From Talinum fruticosum (taxonomy: Eukaryota; Streptophyta; Magnoliopsida; Caryophyllales; Talinaceae), in NCBI GenBank assembly GCA_021018815.1, contig JAITYX010000058.1:1815001-1879000 (forward strand): a stretch of DNA of 64,000 nt, read 5' to 3'. The translations under genes were made by a program, and so were the position numbers. This document shows positions 10,646-24,200 of this stretch, piece after piece; position 1 is the first letter of the stretch, and each line of letters starts with the position of its first letter. The notes below the pieces were generated by a model that did not search any database, had not been told where the DNA came from, and was given only the letters and a program-made list of their open reading frames with translations.

Positions 10646-13600
10646 TCAACAGGAATCCATTTTGACAATGAGAGGTTGCTGGAGATCCCCTTGATCATCA
10701 TGTAAGGTGGATAGCGACAACTTCGGGGAGGATAATCCATCTATGTTCTCGTTTTCATCAAGTGCTCTGTCTAAAGCAGCCTTTGCAACTCTAGTGACAC
10801 ACGCTATTACGATCACTGCATCCAACACATTCAATCATTAGCTCCAGACACAAGATACATTGGGTAACAAGTGTGTTTATACCCATTTTTAAATCGATTA
10901 AACAATTCCAACTTTTCAATAAGCAAAGCATAACAGCCCATGGAAATGACACTTAAGCTCACAATGCATGGAACTTTTATGGTTTATTCCATTGTTTCAA
11001 TAAGTGGAAGGAAAGTATCAAAGACATACCTGAGACTGCTATACTCGATACAAGGAATGCCTGCATCCAAAATAAGACAGGTTAGCAAAAAGTCCGTGAA
11101 GCCAACTGAGCTCAGCAATGATAGCCAAAATAGAAATAACACTATTGCAACTTAATATACAAGCCTACGACCACCATGGAAAAGGATTCTTTTGCTTTCT
11201 CAACGTGACTTCCAAGTATTAGCAATGTTTAAGTATGAAAGTCAAAGATCAGCAAAAACACAAGGGCAGGTTTAAATTGAGAACACTACCGGCCAAGCGA
11301 AAACTCCTATATCAAGAACGCTCAACATCAGCTAGCAAATCTTAACCAAGACATAGTTACGGAACCTGGTTACAATACTAAATATCAAGACTTTTACATC
11401 TGTTGGGTCAAGTTCTAACAAACCAGATATCCCACGCTATCCCTTGGCTTTAAGCTCTCTCCTTGGCCCTTGCATTCTTTCTCTTACCATGCCCGATATT
11501 TCTTTTCCTACAAACCTGAACCCAGTATCTTATGACATGGATGGCAAGCCAAATAAGGAAACACCATCTGCTGGTTGGTCAGGCGATCCTACAAAACATA
11601 ACCACTCAAGCACCATACCTACATTACTAAAAGTATAGGCCCTTACACCTCTATCACCAAACTTTCTGCTACTTACGCCTCCTGTGCTCTGAATGCCAAC
11701 TCCCATCGTGTGGTCATACACCATAATTTGATGGTGTCTTTAATGCAGCAGTTGCAGGGATAGAGAATAGTCATTGTTGCATTGAGGTCATGGAAACAGT
11801 CAAGAGATCTCTCGAATAATGTCATTGCCTCAAAATATGTATAGGCCCTATTCTTTTTAGCTTTAATTTGTAGCCTTGCAACTACTTAGAGCTGCTTACA
11901 ACTTACCTTACAACTATCTATACTCCTTACAGTCTTATAATTTAACTTTCAGCAACAAACTGCTCTATCCGGGAAACTTGTAGCTCATTCTTTTTAGCTT
12001 TAATTTGTGACCTTACAGCTACTTACCTTACAACTATCTACAGCTCCTTACTACAACAAACAGCTCTATCCGGGAAAGTTGTTACTCCTGGTTTTTAAGA
12101 ATTGGCGATAAATCAGGAGAGTGAGGCAAACCCTAATTTGGATGCTCTACTTTTCCTCAAAATGCAAGAGCTCCTATTCTTTCAGCAACAAACTGCTCTT
12201 ATAATTATAACTTTCAGCAACAAACTGTTCTATCCAGGAAATTTGTAGCTCCTATTCTTTTTAGCTTTAATTTGTAACCTTACAGCTACTTAGAGCTCTT
12301 TACAACTTACCTTACAACTATCTAGAGCTCCTTCCAGTCTTATAATTATAACTTATAACAAACTGCTCTATCCGGGAAAGTTGTTACTCCTGGTTTTTAA
12401 GAATTGGCGATCAGTCAGGAGAGTGAGGCAAACCCTAATTTGGATGCCCTACTTTTCCTCAAAATGCAAGAGCTCCATCTTTAGAGGAGGACAGTGCTGT
12501 TCAATTGGAAAATTGTCGATGTCAATTTGAATGGAGTATCTGTAATTCTGTATAGAGCAACCTCGATTTCACTAAAATTGATTGTGCTGGACTGATCTTA
12601 ATTTAGCTCCCCTAGTAACCATTCGAGATACACACGATAGTAAAATTAATAAGCATAACATTATGCCAGAGACTGAATACTAGGACATTGTTGTTATATG
12701 CTTCATATAGGGGATAATCCTCCGGTTGCAATTCTGAATGGTTTTCTTTTAAAAATGTACTGGAAATTTGGGATTCACAAATGCTCACAAATGGATGGAT
12801 CCTTAAGATGGGATTTAGTTCAGAACAGAGATTTAACAACAATTGGGTTTGTCCACTTTGAAAATTAGGCGCTCTTAGTGAAGCCATGGACCCCTATCGC
12901 TTCTAAAGATCAAGGATGGCATTAAGTCTATTGCCACCTCGATCTTGATCTAAAGTACTAAAGCGATGCATCACTGAGCAAAGTAGCTAGCTTTCTTGGC
13001 TTTCCTATTATGGTTGATAAAAAATGTTCCATCCATCCTATAAAACTTGCCTAGGTAATTTAAGTTTTCAAGATAATATCATTCAATGCAATGTTTCCTA
13101 TTGTTTTTAGAAGACAGACAAGACTCCTAATACCAAAAGTAGTTGAAAGAACTTTATTTTGGGACATTCAAATTTAAGAAAGAGAGACAAGTAATTTGGG
13201 ATAGAGGAAATACTTAACTATAAGAGAGAATTGACTCTACAAGAATTCTTGTTGAGGTGAATGTCTGTCAAGGTTTCCCTGATTACGTGTTCTCAACTAG
13301 TGAAAAGGGATTGATTATGGAGCAAGGTCACTCATAATTAGAAGCCTATCAACTATTCTTCTAATGGCTATGGTCATAATGAGGCTCAATGTTGAAAAAA
13401 GGGAAGAGAACATGGTGGGAGACCAAGAAAAAGGAATGCAAATGCAGATAATTCTGGTGCTGTCAGTGTTGATTCTCAACCTGCTATAGGGCATGATACT
13501 CTACAAACTGCTGCAGGGCATGGTAATCGACAACCAGATGGTGGGAATCTCAATATTGCACATGTGACTTTCTGCTGCTGCTTCCCATGTGAGTCCTACA

Positions 13601-16600
13601 AGAGTTACTGAGAAGAACGTTCTTCAGGCTGTAATGTTGGTTTACAGCCTATTATCTGAAATGAACCCAACGTCGCTACAGTTCCAAATGGCAAGTTCCT
13701 CTCTTTGCGGCTGTGCCAAGATGACAAGCTACACCAAACCTAAAACAGAGTGGAATTATGCGGAGTTCTGAGGAGGTCAAAATAGACCTAAAAAAGATAA
13801 TAGAACAATATAACACCAAGAACTTAGCTAATACCCTAAGATAGATGATTAACTATGGTAACCAACACTGGGATAACAAGAACGAGATAGACTAGAATTA
13901 TCCAAGGATACAGTCACACCACTAGGATAAGACTAGGGTGCTAATCGGACTTAGAGATACAGTCACGCCACTCTAAGTATAACTAGACTCTTCGAGACAC
14001 AGCCAAATTACGCCGCTAATTAGACACTAATTAGACAAGTAAAAGAGAATTTAGGGGTTTGAAAAGGAGCTCAGTTCGACTTTACTTAGCATATAGCCAA
14101 AGTTCAAATTAGATATATCCCTTACAAGTGAAGGCCTATGCATATTTATAAGGCCTTGATCTATGTTACATCATTCCAATCCAAGGGTTATAAATCCCCT
14201 TTTTACAATCAAAGGCTATGCATTCAACAAAATAAAGGACAAAAACAAGGATAAAAAGTAGCATAATCATAGCAGAAAATAGCACAACATAAATAGGAGG
14301 GGACCGCAAAATCAGCCAACGTGAATAGTACAAAATTGTACAATTCGAGGATGGTGACATCCGTAGTCCATATCACCACATTCTCTATGCTTTCGATCCT
14401 TATACTTTTCCTTTCTTGCTCTGCTGATGATGTCCAAGTAGATCCGAGCGTAGCTGCAAGAGCTCGGTTAACTCAAAAAGATTAACTTAGACTTATTATC
14501 TCCGATTATCTTCGGTCTTGTCCGGCAATTACTCCGGCAATTACTCGTGTCTAAGGAGGCAAACAAGTATTTCGGGTGTTGCCAAACTCCCTCGAGGCTT
14601 GTGTCAAAAGTGAAGACCTAGTAGTAGATTCCGAGGACTCAAAATTATCAGGTGGGTTCTCATTATCGTGGGCGGTTCTCCCCATCATCCTCCCCGACTT
14701 GAAAAGAATTTGCCCTCAAATTCTCGAGTGAATTATCTTAAGTCTCCGGATAAGTTCACTTCAAACCCGCATTGTCATTGATTCTTTCAAGCATTTTAAA
14801 AGGACCATATGCCCTTAACATCAACTTAGACTTGCGCTTTGCTCTTTGAAGGAAAACGGTCCTTCCTCATTTGGATCCAAATGAGATCACCCGGCTTAAA
14901 ACCACCTTCCTAACTTCCCGGGTTTTTGTTAGCGTTAACCTGGTAAGTCGATTAGCTTGCTCAATCTTTGCTTTCACCTTCTCATGTAACACCCGCATCC
15001 GAGCAACTCTCTTGATAGTATAGCATCGGTATAAGGTTTTCCATCAAAAACTCTCGGAGTTAGATCAACACCGGTTCTACACCATATACAACTTTGAATG
15101 GAGACACATTGGTAGTCTTGCTAGCGTGCAATTGTAAGCAAACTCACGCTTATAATGAGACTTGATCAAGGTTCTAAGTAGGACTCCCAAAGTTCTATTG
15201 GTGATCCGTCTCACTCTCCGAGGGTGTCCGAGGGTGGCAAATGCTGTTGTACTTCAGCTTAGTTCCCAACTTCTTCCATAAGGTGACCCATAAACGATTA
15301 AGGAACTTTGCATCCCTATCTCGAAACCAAGGTCCTCGAGATCCCATGCAATCTCACTACTTCTTTGAAATATAAGTAACTAGTGTAGCATCACCTGGTT
15401 TTGCTATAAGCAATGAAGTGAACCATCTTTGAAAATCCATCAACAACCACCGGAACATAATCTTTTCCCCTCCGAGTCCGAGGTAGACTCGGAATGAAAC
15501 CAAGACTTACAACCGCCCGGGGCTAAGTTGGGACGAGTAGTGGAGTGTAAAGACCTTGGGATAAGGAATAACTCTTGGCATATTGGCAAACCACACATCA
15601 CTTGATGATATCTTGTATATCCTTATCCATACTAGGCCGTAAATAATGCTCTTTGAGCATCTAAGTCTGTTTTTCTTTCTCCAAAATGGCCAACTAGACC
15701 TCCGGAATGAACAGATGAGCGGATCCCTTGGGTACTCACAATTTTATACCCTTGAATAAGTATCCTCCTTAGATTTGGAATTCACCCTTAGGGCGTGCTT
15801 GACATTCTTAGTATAAAGTTCCAAAATCCTTATCATCCACATACAAACATTTCAAACGTTCAAAACCAAAAACATAAGATTCTAGTTCAAACAAGAGTAA
15901 GTACCTCCTTGATAGAGCTTTTGTTGAGCTTTCTAGATTTATGCTTGATTGTAAAATGAAAAGTCCGAAGGTACTCAACCCACTTAGCATAGTGTGAATT
16001 CAACTTGTGTTGGCCCCGAATATATTTGAGAGCTTTGTGATATGAGTGAAGGAATAAACTCCTGAGCCACTAAGTAATGACTCCAATACTCTAATGACCG
16101 AATGATAGCATACCTTGTCATATGTAAAGTATCTTCGTTTTGTATCACATAGCTTCTCACCGAAATAGGCTATAGGACGACCATCTTGAATAAGGACTCC
16201 ACCAATACCCATGCCCGAGTCATCGCACTTGATTTCAAATATTTTATCAAAACTTGGGTAAGGCTAAGACAGGGGTCTAAGTCGGTCTTGCCTTAATAGT
16301 TTCGGTGTCCAAACAAAGGAACTTTTTCTAAGCACATCGGTGCTAGGAGCAGATGATAGTGATAGTGATAGTGATGGTGCTTGAAATCTTTGATGAATTG
16401 GAGTAGGCCAAGATAGAATAGCCTCTCCTTTGCTCTCGTCTACCTTTACACCTTGAGCTCAAACATAACCCGGAATGGTGATTTATGAGGAGATTGTCGT
16501 ACAGCTTCTCTTTCTCCGTAAGTTGTACCACTTGTCCGAGGTGGTAAGAATGCTCTACCTCATTCCAGTCGTAAACCGTAATATCATCAACGTAGACCAC

Positions 16601-19600
16601 AACAAACTTTCCAATGAATAGTCCGAAAACTTGATTCATCAATCGCATAAAAGTACTTGGAGCATTTGTTAATCCAAAGGGCATAACGAGCCATTCATAT
16701 AAAACTCATTTGGTTTTGAAAGGAGTTTTCCATTCATCTCCTTCTCTTATCCAAATCGATAGTATCCTCTTCCGAGGTCAACCTTAGAGAAGACCTTAGA
16801 ACCATGGAGCTCATCCAACATATCTTCAAGTCATGATATAGGATGTCGGTATTTAATGGTGATTTTGTTAATAGCACGATTATCTATACACATGCTCACG
16901 TAACCATCTTTCTTTGAGACTAACAATGCTTGCAGCGCACACGAGACTCTCTCACAAGACCTTTTGACATCAACTCCTCAAGTTGTCTTTGCACTTCGCA
17001 CTTCGAGGTGTCTTTCGGGTTCATTGTATAAGCAAGCTTGTTTGGAAGAATGGAACCGGGGATAAGGTCTATGTGGTGCTCGAATGTGTCGTTTGGGTGG
17101 CAACCCAAGAGGTATCTCCCAGAAACACATAAGTAGGAAACACGTAAGTATACTCGAGTGATTAGTGTTTTGGCTAAGGGTTCGGTCTCAACTGTTTAGG
17201 GGTCTAAGTTCATGATGCATAGACTCCAAGTAAGTTTCCCTAAGGTCGAAAGAGCTCCGGGTGTCTTAGTTGGTTAGGTTTTCGCCAGTGGTGAGAGATC
17301 AAGTGGGGCTAGGGTTATCTTTTTGCCATCCTTGGTAAAGGTGTATGTGTTTTTGAACCCATCATGGATAACTCTACGATCAAACGACCAAGGTCTACCC
17401 AACATCCATAGGTATAACATTACACCATATCTTATCAACATATGATTTCCCAATACTAAAAGATATCAAAACTCGAGGCCCTTACCTTGACTTAGCCACT
17501 CGAATGTTGTAGGGTTGAGGGTGCAATATATTCTCTCTCGTGTGAAATATATTGATAAGCTTCTCTACCACGTTCAACGAGACAATGTTGGTGCAACTTC
17601 CCCCATCAACAATGATCGAGCAAACTTTCCCATGTATTGTTCCTCTTATGTGAAATATATTCTCTCTTTGAGCCTCTTTTGGGTCCTTGTATCCGCTCAA
17701 GGCCCCCATAATCACAAGCAATTCTCCTTCATTAGCCTCTTCAACAATTTCTTTTAGACTTCAAGCAAAGCATAGTTCGCTTTGTGGCTCATCCTCTTCT
17801 ATAAGTGCCTCCTCACTATCGATAATAGCGATTACCCTTCGATCAAAACCTTGACACTTAAAACATTTGTGGTTCACATTAAACCTAGTAGAAGGCTTGT
17901 TCCGAGGTTGAGGTTGAGTCCGAGTAGTGATAGTAGGCTTGGGTCCGTAACCGTAATGAGGGCCGGAAACACTCTTACCAAACCAAACCGATTAGGCTTT
18001 GATGGTTGAGTTTTGGGACCTCCTTCATTAAGGTTCCGACCTTCCTTTATCGCTCTACCTTGAGTGCAAAGAAACACCTCATCACATGTTGAGTGCTCGT
18101 TGCAACGCTACCACATTAGCATATCTTGGGTCACGTCCTCTATACCGACTATAGATCCGATCCTCAAACTCTTGTAGATAACACTTGATCCGAACTCTCG
18201 GGAATACTCCTCCACACTCATTGAGCCCTATTGCAAATTATGCAACCGAGTATAGTTGTCTTGGATGTATTTAGTGGTAAGAATTGAGCCTCCAACTCAT
18301 ATCTCATTTTCTCCCAACTTCTTATCTTGGGTTTTCTCCGATTAAAGCGCTTCTTCACCAATTTTTCCCACCTCTCGAGCTTGATAGTCCCAGGCTTAAC
18401 CTTCTTCTCATCTTCAACCTCCTTGTAATCAAAAATCCTTTCGACTCGTTTGTAAGCAATCTAGAAACTAATGGGATTTCAACCTTGAAAGCCGAGTTTG
18501 GACGAGGTGAGTGATGCCTTCTCCCTCTCCTTTCTCTCCTCTATAAGAAGCAAAAGGATTGCTCTCTTCTTCATCCCCGTGTGAATAGGTACGAGGTGGT
18601 GAGCTTGGAGGCGACTCCTCTATATCTCGATGTTTCTTCTTCATCATATCTCTCAATTGCTAAAGCAAGTAGGCGTTATGAGCATGCAACTCATCATAGC
18701 TTTTCGTGGGCATTTCAAAACGCTCTTCTAACGGTATGGTATACTTCCACTCATTCTCGGCTTATGGGTTTTTTTGTGCAATCATGTGTTTCAGCTAAAG
18801 GGTTGTGTTTGGGTTAAGGAAGCTCAGCCTAGGAATGGCTCCAAAGCTCGATACCGATGTGATACCGATGAGCCAAGATGACAGCCTAAAACAGAGTGGA
18901 ATTATGGCAGTTCCGAGGAGTTCAAAATAGACCTAGAAACGGTAATAAAACAAGTATAACACTAAGAAATTAGCTAATACACTAGGGTAGATGATTAACT
19001 ATGGTAACCAGCACCGGGATAACAAGAACGAGATAGACTAGAATTAACCAAGAATGCAGTCACACACCACCGGGGATAAGACTAGGGCCCTAATCACACT
19101 TAGAGATACAGCCACGCCACTCTAAGTATAACTAGACTCTTTAGACACAACTCACTCTAAGTATAGAGCTAGACTCTTTAGAGACAACCTAATTATGCCA
19201 CTAATTAGTTTACAAGCGAAGGCCTATGCATTTTTGTAGGGCCTTGATTTAGGTTACATCACTCCAATCCAAGGGTTATAAATCCCTTTTTACAATCAAA
19301 GGGTTATAAATCCCCTTTTAACAATGGATGGTCGTGATGCATTCAACAAAATAAAGGACAAAAACAAGGACAAAGCATAATTACAACATAAAAGCACAAA
19401 ATAGGGCAGCAGAAATAGGAGGGGACCACATAATCGAAATTGTAGTCGATATCACCACATCTCTCTGATCCTTAAACTTTCCCTTTTAGCTCATGCTCAT
19501 GATGCCCAAGTAGATATGAGTGTAGCCAAAATGGTCTGAGCTCAGAAGACTGTCAACTCAAAAAAGATCAACTTAGACTTATTATCTTCGATTATCTTCG

Positions 19601-21169
19601 GTCTTGAAAGACTTACTCCTGTCTAGGGAGGCAGACAAGTATTTCTAGGTGTTGCCAAAACTTCCTTGAGGCTTTTGTCAAAAGTGAAGACCTAGCAATA
19701 GATTGTTCTGAGGACTCAGAATTATTAGTTGGCACTGACCGGTTCTCATTCTCATTATCAGTCAGAGTCTGGCTTGGGGTGTTCTCCCCATCACGCAGAA
19801 ATAATAATGTGTCGCAGGGTTAACTGAAAATATGATTAGGAATCATCATACATGAATGCAAAAATGAAAATGTACTGGGTAGGCAGATCTGTTAAAAATG
19901 CAAGCCAACCTAGTGGCAGAACTTGGATTATTTTGGGATAGATATAGAACTGAGGATGCTCAATTTGTTCATATTAAAGTTCAAATTCACAATCTTCAAC
20001 CTTTCTTTACCACTTTTGTTTACGGTTTTAATGAGCTTAATGGAGTTCTAATTAGAATATAATGCAATGGTTAATAAGACATGGCAAACCCACCAAATAA
20101 TCTGAAAACTGAAGCTACTGCAGATAAGTTCAATAAGTTGAAGGCGTAAAGGTCCAAGATTGAGTTTGCTAATGTTGATCAGAAGGTGTAAGGTCTAAGC
20201 ACTTGCAAACTACTCAATTGTTTCTTCAAGGAGATCGTGGTACTATTAGAGTTAAAAGAGAATTTTGTCAGGGTAAAATGGATCCAAGATGCATATCTTC
20301 AGGGGAAAAAATTCTGGGACTATAATCCTCCCAGATTGTAGTTGGTACTGGAAGATTAAACATCAAGCAAAAGATACAGGAAGGCTCCGATAAGACACCC
20401 ATGTAAGGACACTTCACACTTCAACATAAGTATGGCCAAGTTAAAGTAACAGAGGATCTACTGTGGTTGATCAGCAGTGCAGCCTGTGTAGTGAAGTTGC
20501 AGAAAGCTCATCTCATCTATTTATTTCATTTTTTCACTGTTCATTCAGCAAGTTTGTTTTACATTGCACTGGTGATTGACTTTCCAGCTTTGTATGATGC
20601 CCAGGCGGATTCACAGATACAAAGGGACAAAAGTCTCAAAACAGGATGGGGCTGTTTTTTGTAGCATCTTTTGTCATCTGTGGAAAGAAAGGTGCCATAG
20701 AATATTTTTCTTTCTCATGTACAGCTTGTGTGTTTCAAACAATTGTAAATCAAATAAAGTGGCATTTAGAGTGAGGATTACATAACCAGATCACTAAGCA
20801 ACAGGGTAGAGACTGAATAGAGAGCTTGAAAACTTATTTTGTGTTTAGTCAGAGAGTTAGCAACCCGTCCTAGGGGGTGAATTAAGTCTTCGTGAATAGT
20901 CTTTCTGAGCTTTTTTCCATTGCATGCTATAGAATGGATGGGATAACATGCTTGACCAGAATGATCCAAACCTCATGTCAAAGTTGTACCAGTGATCAAA
21001 CATAAAGTAAACAGCTCTTACCCAGTGGGAAGGTGAGAATTCATGCCATCCATGCGTAATATCTGAAAGATCCTTCAGATTTGTTCCAACATATACTAAT
21101 GCAAGTGTTATAGGCTGCACAAGAAAAAAGGCACATTACCCACTAATATCTCTTGTTAGCATGTGTGCA

Positions 21170-21220
<51 letters not shown>

Positions 21221-24200
21221 AGGAGGGGGAGATGGAAGGAAGCCTAAAGATCATTTCGGTTAGTTTTTACGACTAGGAATGATAAAATAAGCGTCCACTC
21301 ACGCAAAAGTAATTTGCATATGTTTAAATACTGTACACATAAACCAAGAATCCACTCAAACAAAGCTCAAAATAAACAGAACTATTATCGTAATTCAACA
21401 CAAAAGTAATAACTACGTTATTAGCAAACAATCTAAGAATTACGTCAATAAATCATCGGAGCATAGAATTTACCATCATTCCAAGCCAGGAAGCCAGGAC
21501 ATATTCCCACATCAGAACTGGAGTAACCGATAGGAGGTAGTTCATCATATTATATGGAAGTAAAGGTACAAGTCGGAGTAGGAAGACTATCTGTCAGTCA
21601 ATAAACCATATTAATATACATTTAACACATGATCAAGAAAAGAATCACAAGAAACTCTGAAAAATGTGCACCATGTAAGGCAGTCCCAATCTCAGGCCCC
21701 ATCCCAAATTCTTTTTTAAAAAAAGAAAGCAGGAAAAGAGAAAATATGAAGGATTTATTTGATTTCAGCAAGGAAAAGCTAATTGATGGCAAGGAAGCAC
21801 GTGCATAGCAAAAGCATTAAACTGCTGATTTCTGGTTCATCAAGCATAAGAGGAACCTCCCGTTGATAGATTAGAAAGTTATCTAATTGCGTGGGAAGCT
21901 AAAATGCATCAGCCACCCAAATGCAAATAACTTAAGAGGTTTCACAGTGAGTTCCAAAGAATTTGGACTCCTTGGATTTCATATTCAAGGATCAAAATGT
22001 CGATCCAAAGCCAATACAATATTGTTCCAGTTTCCAACAAAAATGAACTTTGACGAGCTTCTTTTTTAATGGGTAATCTTATTGATAACGACACAAGATT
22101 TCAGCCATGTACAAAAGGGAAAAAATACAGAGATCATCATATGCCCTCGAGATCTCATGCCTAATATTACCTGCAAAATCTAACATGTTCAACTTTGACA
22201 TTCTAGCCCTGACTTCAGAATATAGGGACATCGAAAACTAATTCAACTATTGAATATGAAAGCATTTAAGACATTTACAGCCAAGGTGACGGTCTAGTAC
22301 AGAAGTGGACTTGCAAAATTACAACGTGAATGAGCTGAGGGCCTTAAAGTTTGTTTTAAAAAGGAAAATAAATGCTAGTTGGGAGAGCTAGGACTTAGCC
22401 AATCTGAAAGGATTCAACATACATTACATCAAAATGGCCAATAGATTCTTCAAAGGGACTCAATCGAAGGTCCTGGAGGAGTTTATAGTATACCAGCCGA
22501 CCATTCGTCCCAAGTGCAGATCTACTATCTATCAAGTGGTTCGGTTGACTTTCCTTCGCAAGTCACAAACTGCAGAGGTTATTGCTTAGGAATATATAGT
22601 GCTAAAACAATATTCTTTTTGAGTGACCAATTCACAGAGATAAGATCGTTCTACAGAACAACACAAACAATACCACCGCATCCCACCTAGGAAGGGTTTG
22701 GGGCAGTCAGACTTATGCAGCCTCACTCCTGCATAGCTAATAGATGCTTTGATTAGGTGGTAGAGGACCATTTAGCAAGACGTTTTGCTTGAGTCAACCA
22801 TAATTAAAAGATGGAAACACGGCCAGAAAGTGAATTTTCAGCAGTCCATAGGTGGAATTAAAAACAACAATGGGTTGTCATAAAGGCAAACAAGCATTCA
22901 GTGAAAGCTGCTCTGTTGAAACTAATGCTACCAAGTGCCAATTACCTATATATCTTATGCATTAAGAAGAATCAATTTATAAACAAATGCCTGCATGTAA
23001 AGGATATAATCAAAGATATCATATCTACAGCAGTAAGCAGAGTCCATCCAACACAATAAGATACTACGTGATTTGTTTGTTCAGAAAGAAACACCAACTA
23101 TTTTGTAGATTTTTTTTTCTTTTTCTTATGGCTGATAGATGCAGCCAGATGAATGTGTAGAGATATCATATGTACGTAGAAGATGGCTATTCTCCTCATT
23201 CTGACGTAACTTCATCCTGAGCACTAGTTTCGCGTGCAAAGTCTTACTTTTCAGGCCTGGTAACCCACATACAAGGGACTTTGTACCTATAGCTGTTTAT
23301 TATATATTAATTTCCCAAAAATAGTAGCATCTTGCAGATATCTAGGACACTAACAGCATGAATCCAGAGTTTAAATTAACGAGAGAGAGAGAGAGACAGA
23401 GAGCCAGGGAGGGGGAGATTGCATTTGGCAATGCTCATACCTTGAACCCAGATCTCTCTATGGCAATTGCAACATCCCTGAACTTTGGGTAATCCTTAAT
23501 TTTAACAATTACATATGACCTTCCAATCTGCACAATACCCAAATGTGGATAAAATCCATGTCACAATCGCACACATGGTTCTGCTCAAGCTCCAGTTGCC
23601 CTAATGGGATCTCTAAAAAGGTATCTACTTTCCAAAATCATTTTAGTCCATGCATCTTAAAATGATTCAAAAAAACTCACAGTTCTGCCAAAGAGAAAAG
23701 CCGCAGTTGCCCCCATGACAGAACCCAAAGAATCTGCAAGAAAACCTACCGGCAACCCATAAAGATAGCCACCACCAAGCTGCAAAATCAAAAGTTTATT
23801 AAGCCAACCTGAGTAGCATCTCAATCAGTTAAAAAAGTGGCAGAGCAAAACATGTGTTAGATGACAGATTTAGGGAGAGCTGAAACTCAAATCTGAAGAC
23901 CACATATAAATCAGCTGCTCCAACTTCAAAGAATCAGCAGTTATGCTTCCATATATCACTTCTATGCCTAGTCTATCAATTTCTTTTATCTTGTCATCCA
24001 GTTGTTTTTGTTTGTGGGCCTACTCATGTTACCCATGAAGAGAAGATGGATAAGAACCGGTATATGCTGATTTCGTGGAAGAACCCCATTACCTATGAAA
24101 TTAGTTTTGTGTTTTGACAGTTTCACTATATTTCGGACAAACTTATTGAGCAAAAGGCTACATTAGGTAAACTACATGTATCTTTTCCAAGAACATCAAA

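Larger units (their letters stand above)
13712..19793 (-). mobile_element. full-length, decayed Ty3/gypsy element in intron 7 (same sense as the gene)
   Basis: Two direct LTR copies (13712-14687 and 18858-19793) flank a minus-strand internal region in the order primer site, gag, zinc knuckle, protease, reverse transcriptase, RNase H, integrase, polypurine tract. All coding parts carry stops and frameshifts. The PR-RT-RH-INT order defines Ty3/gypsy. Total length is 6.08 kb. No clear 5-bp target duplication is seen (GCGGC against CGCAG). It splits a LINE, so it is the younger insertion. It lies in the same sense as the host gene, so its LTRs could supply competing promoter or polyadenylation signals. 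Confidence 0.9.

Noticed and set aside
13707..19798. A 5-bp target duplication for the intronic gypsy element
   Set aside because: Flanks GCGGC and CGCAG do not match; mutation or boundary shift is possible but not shown.
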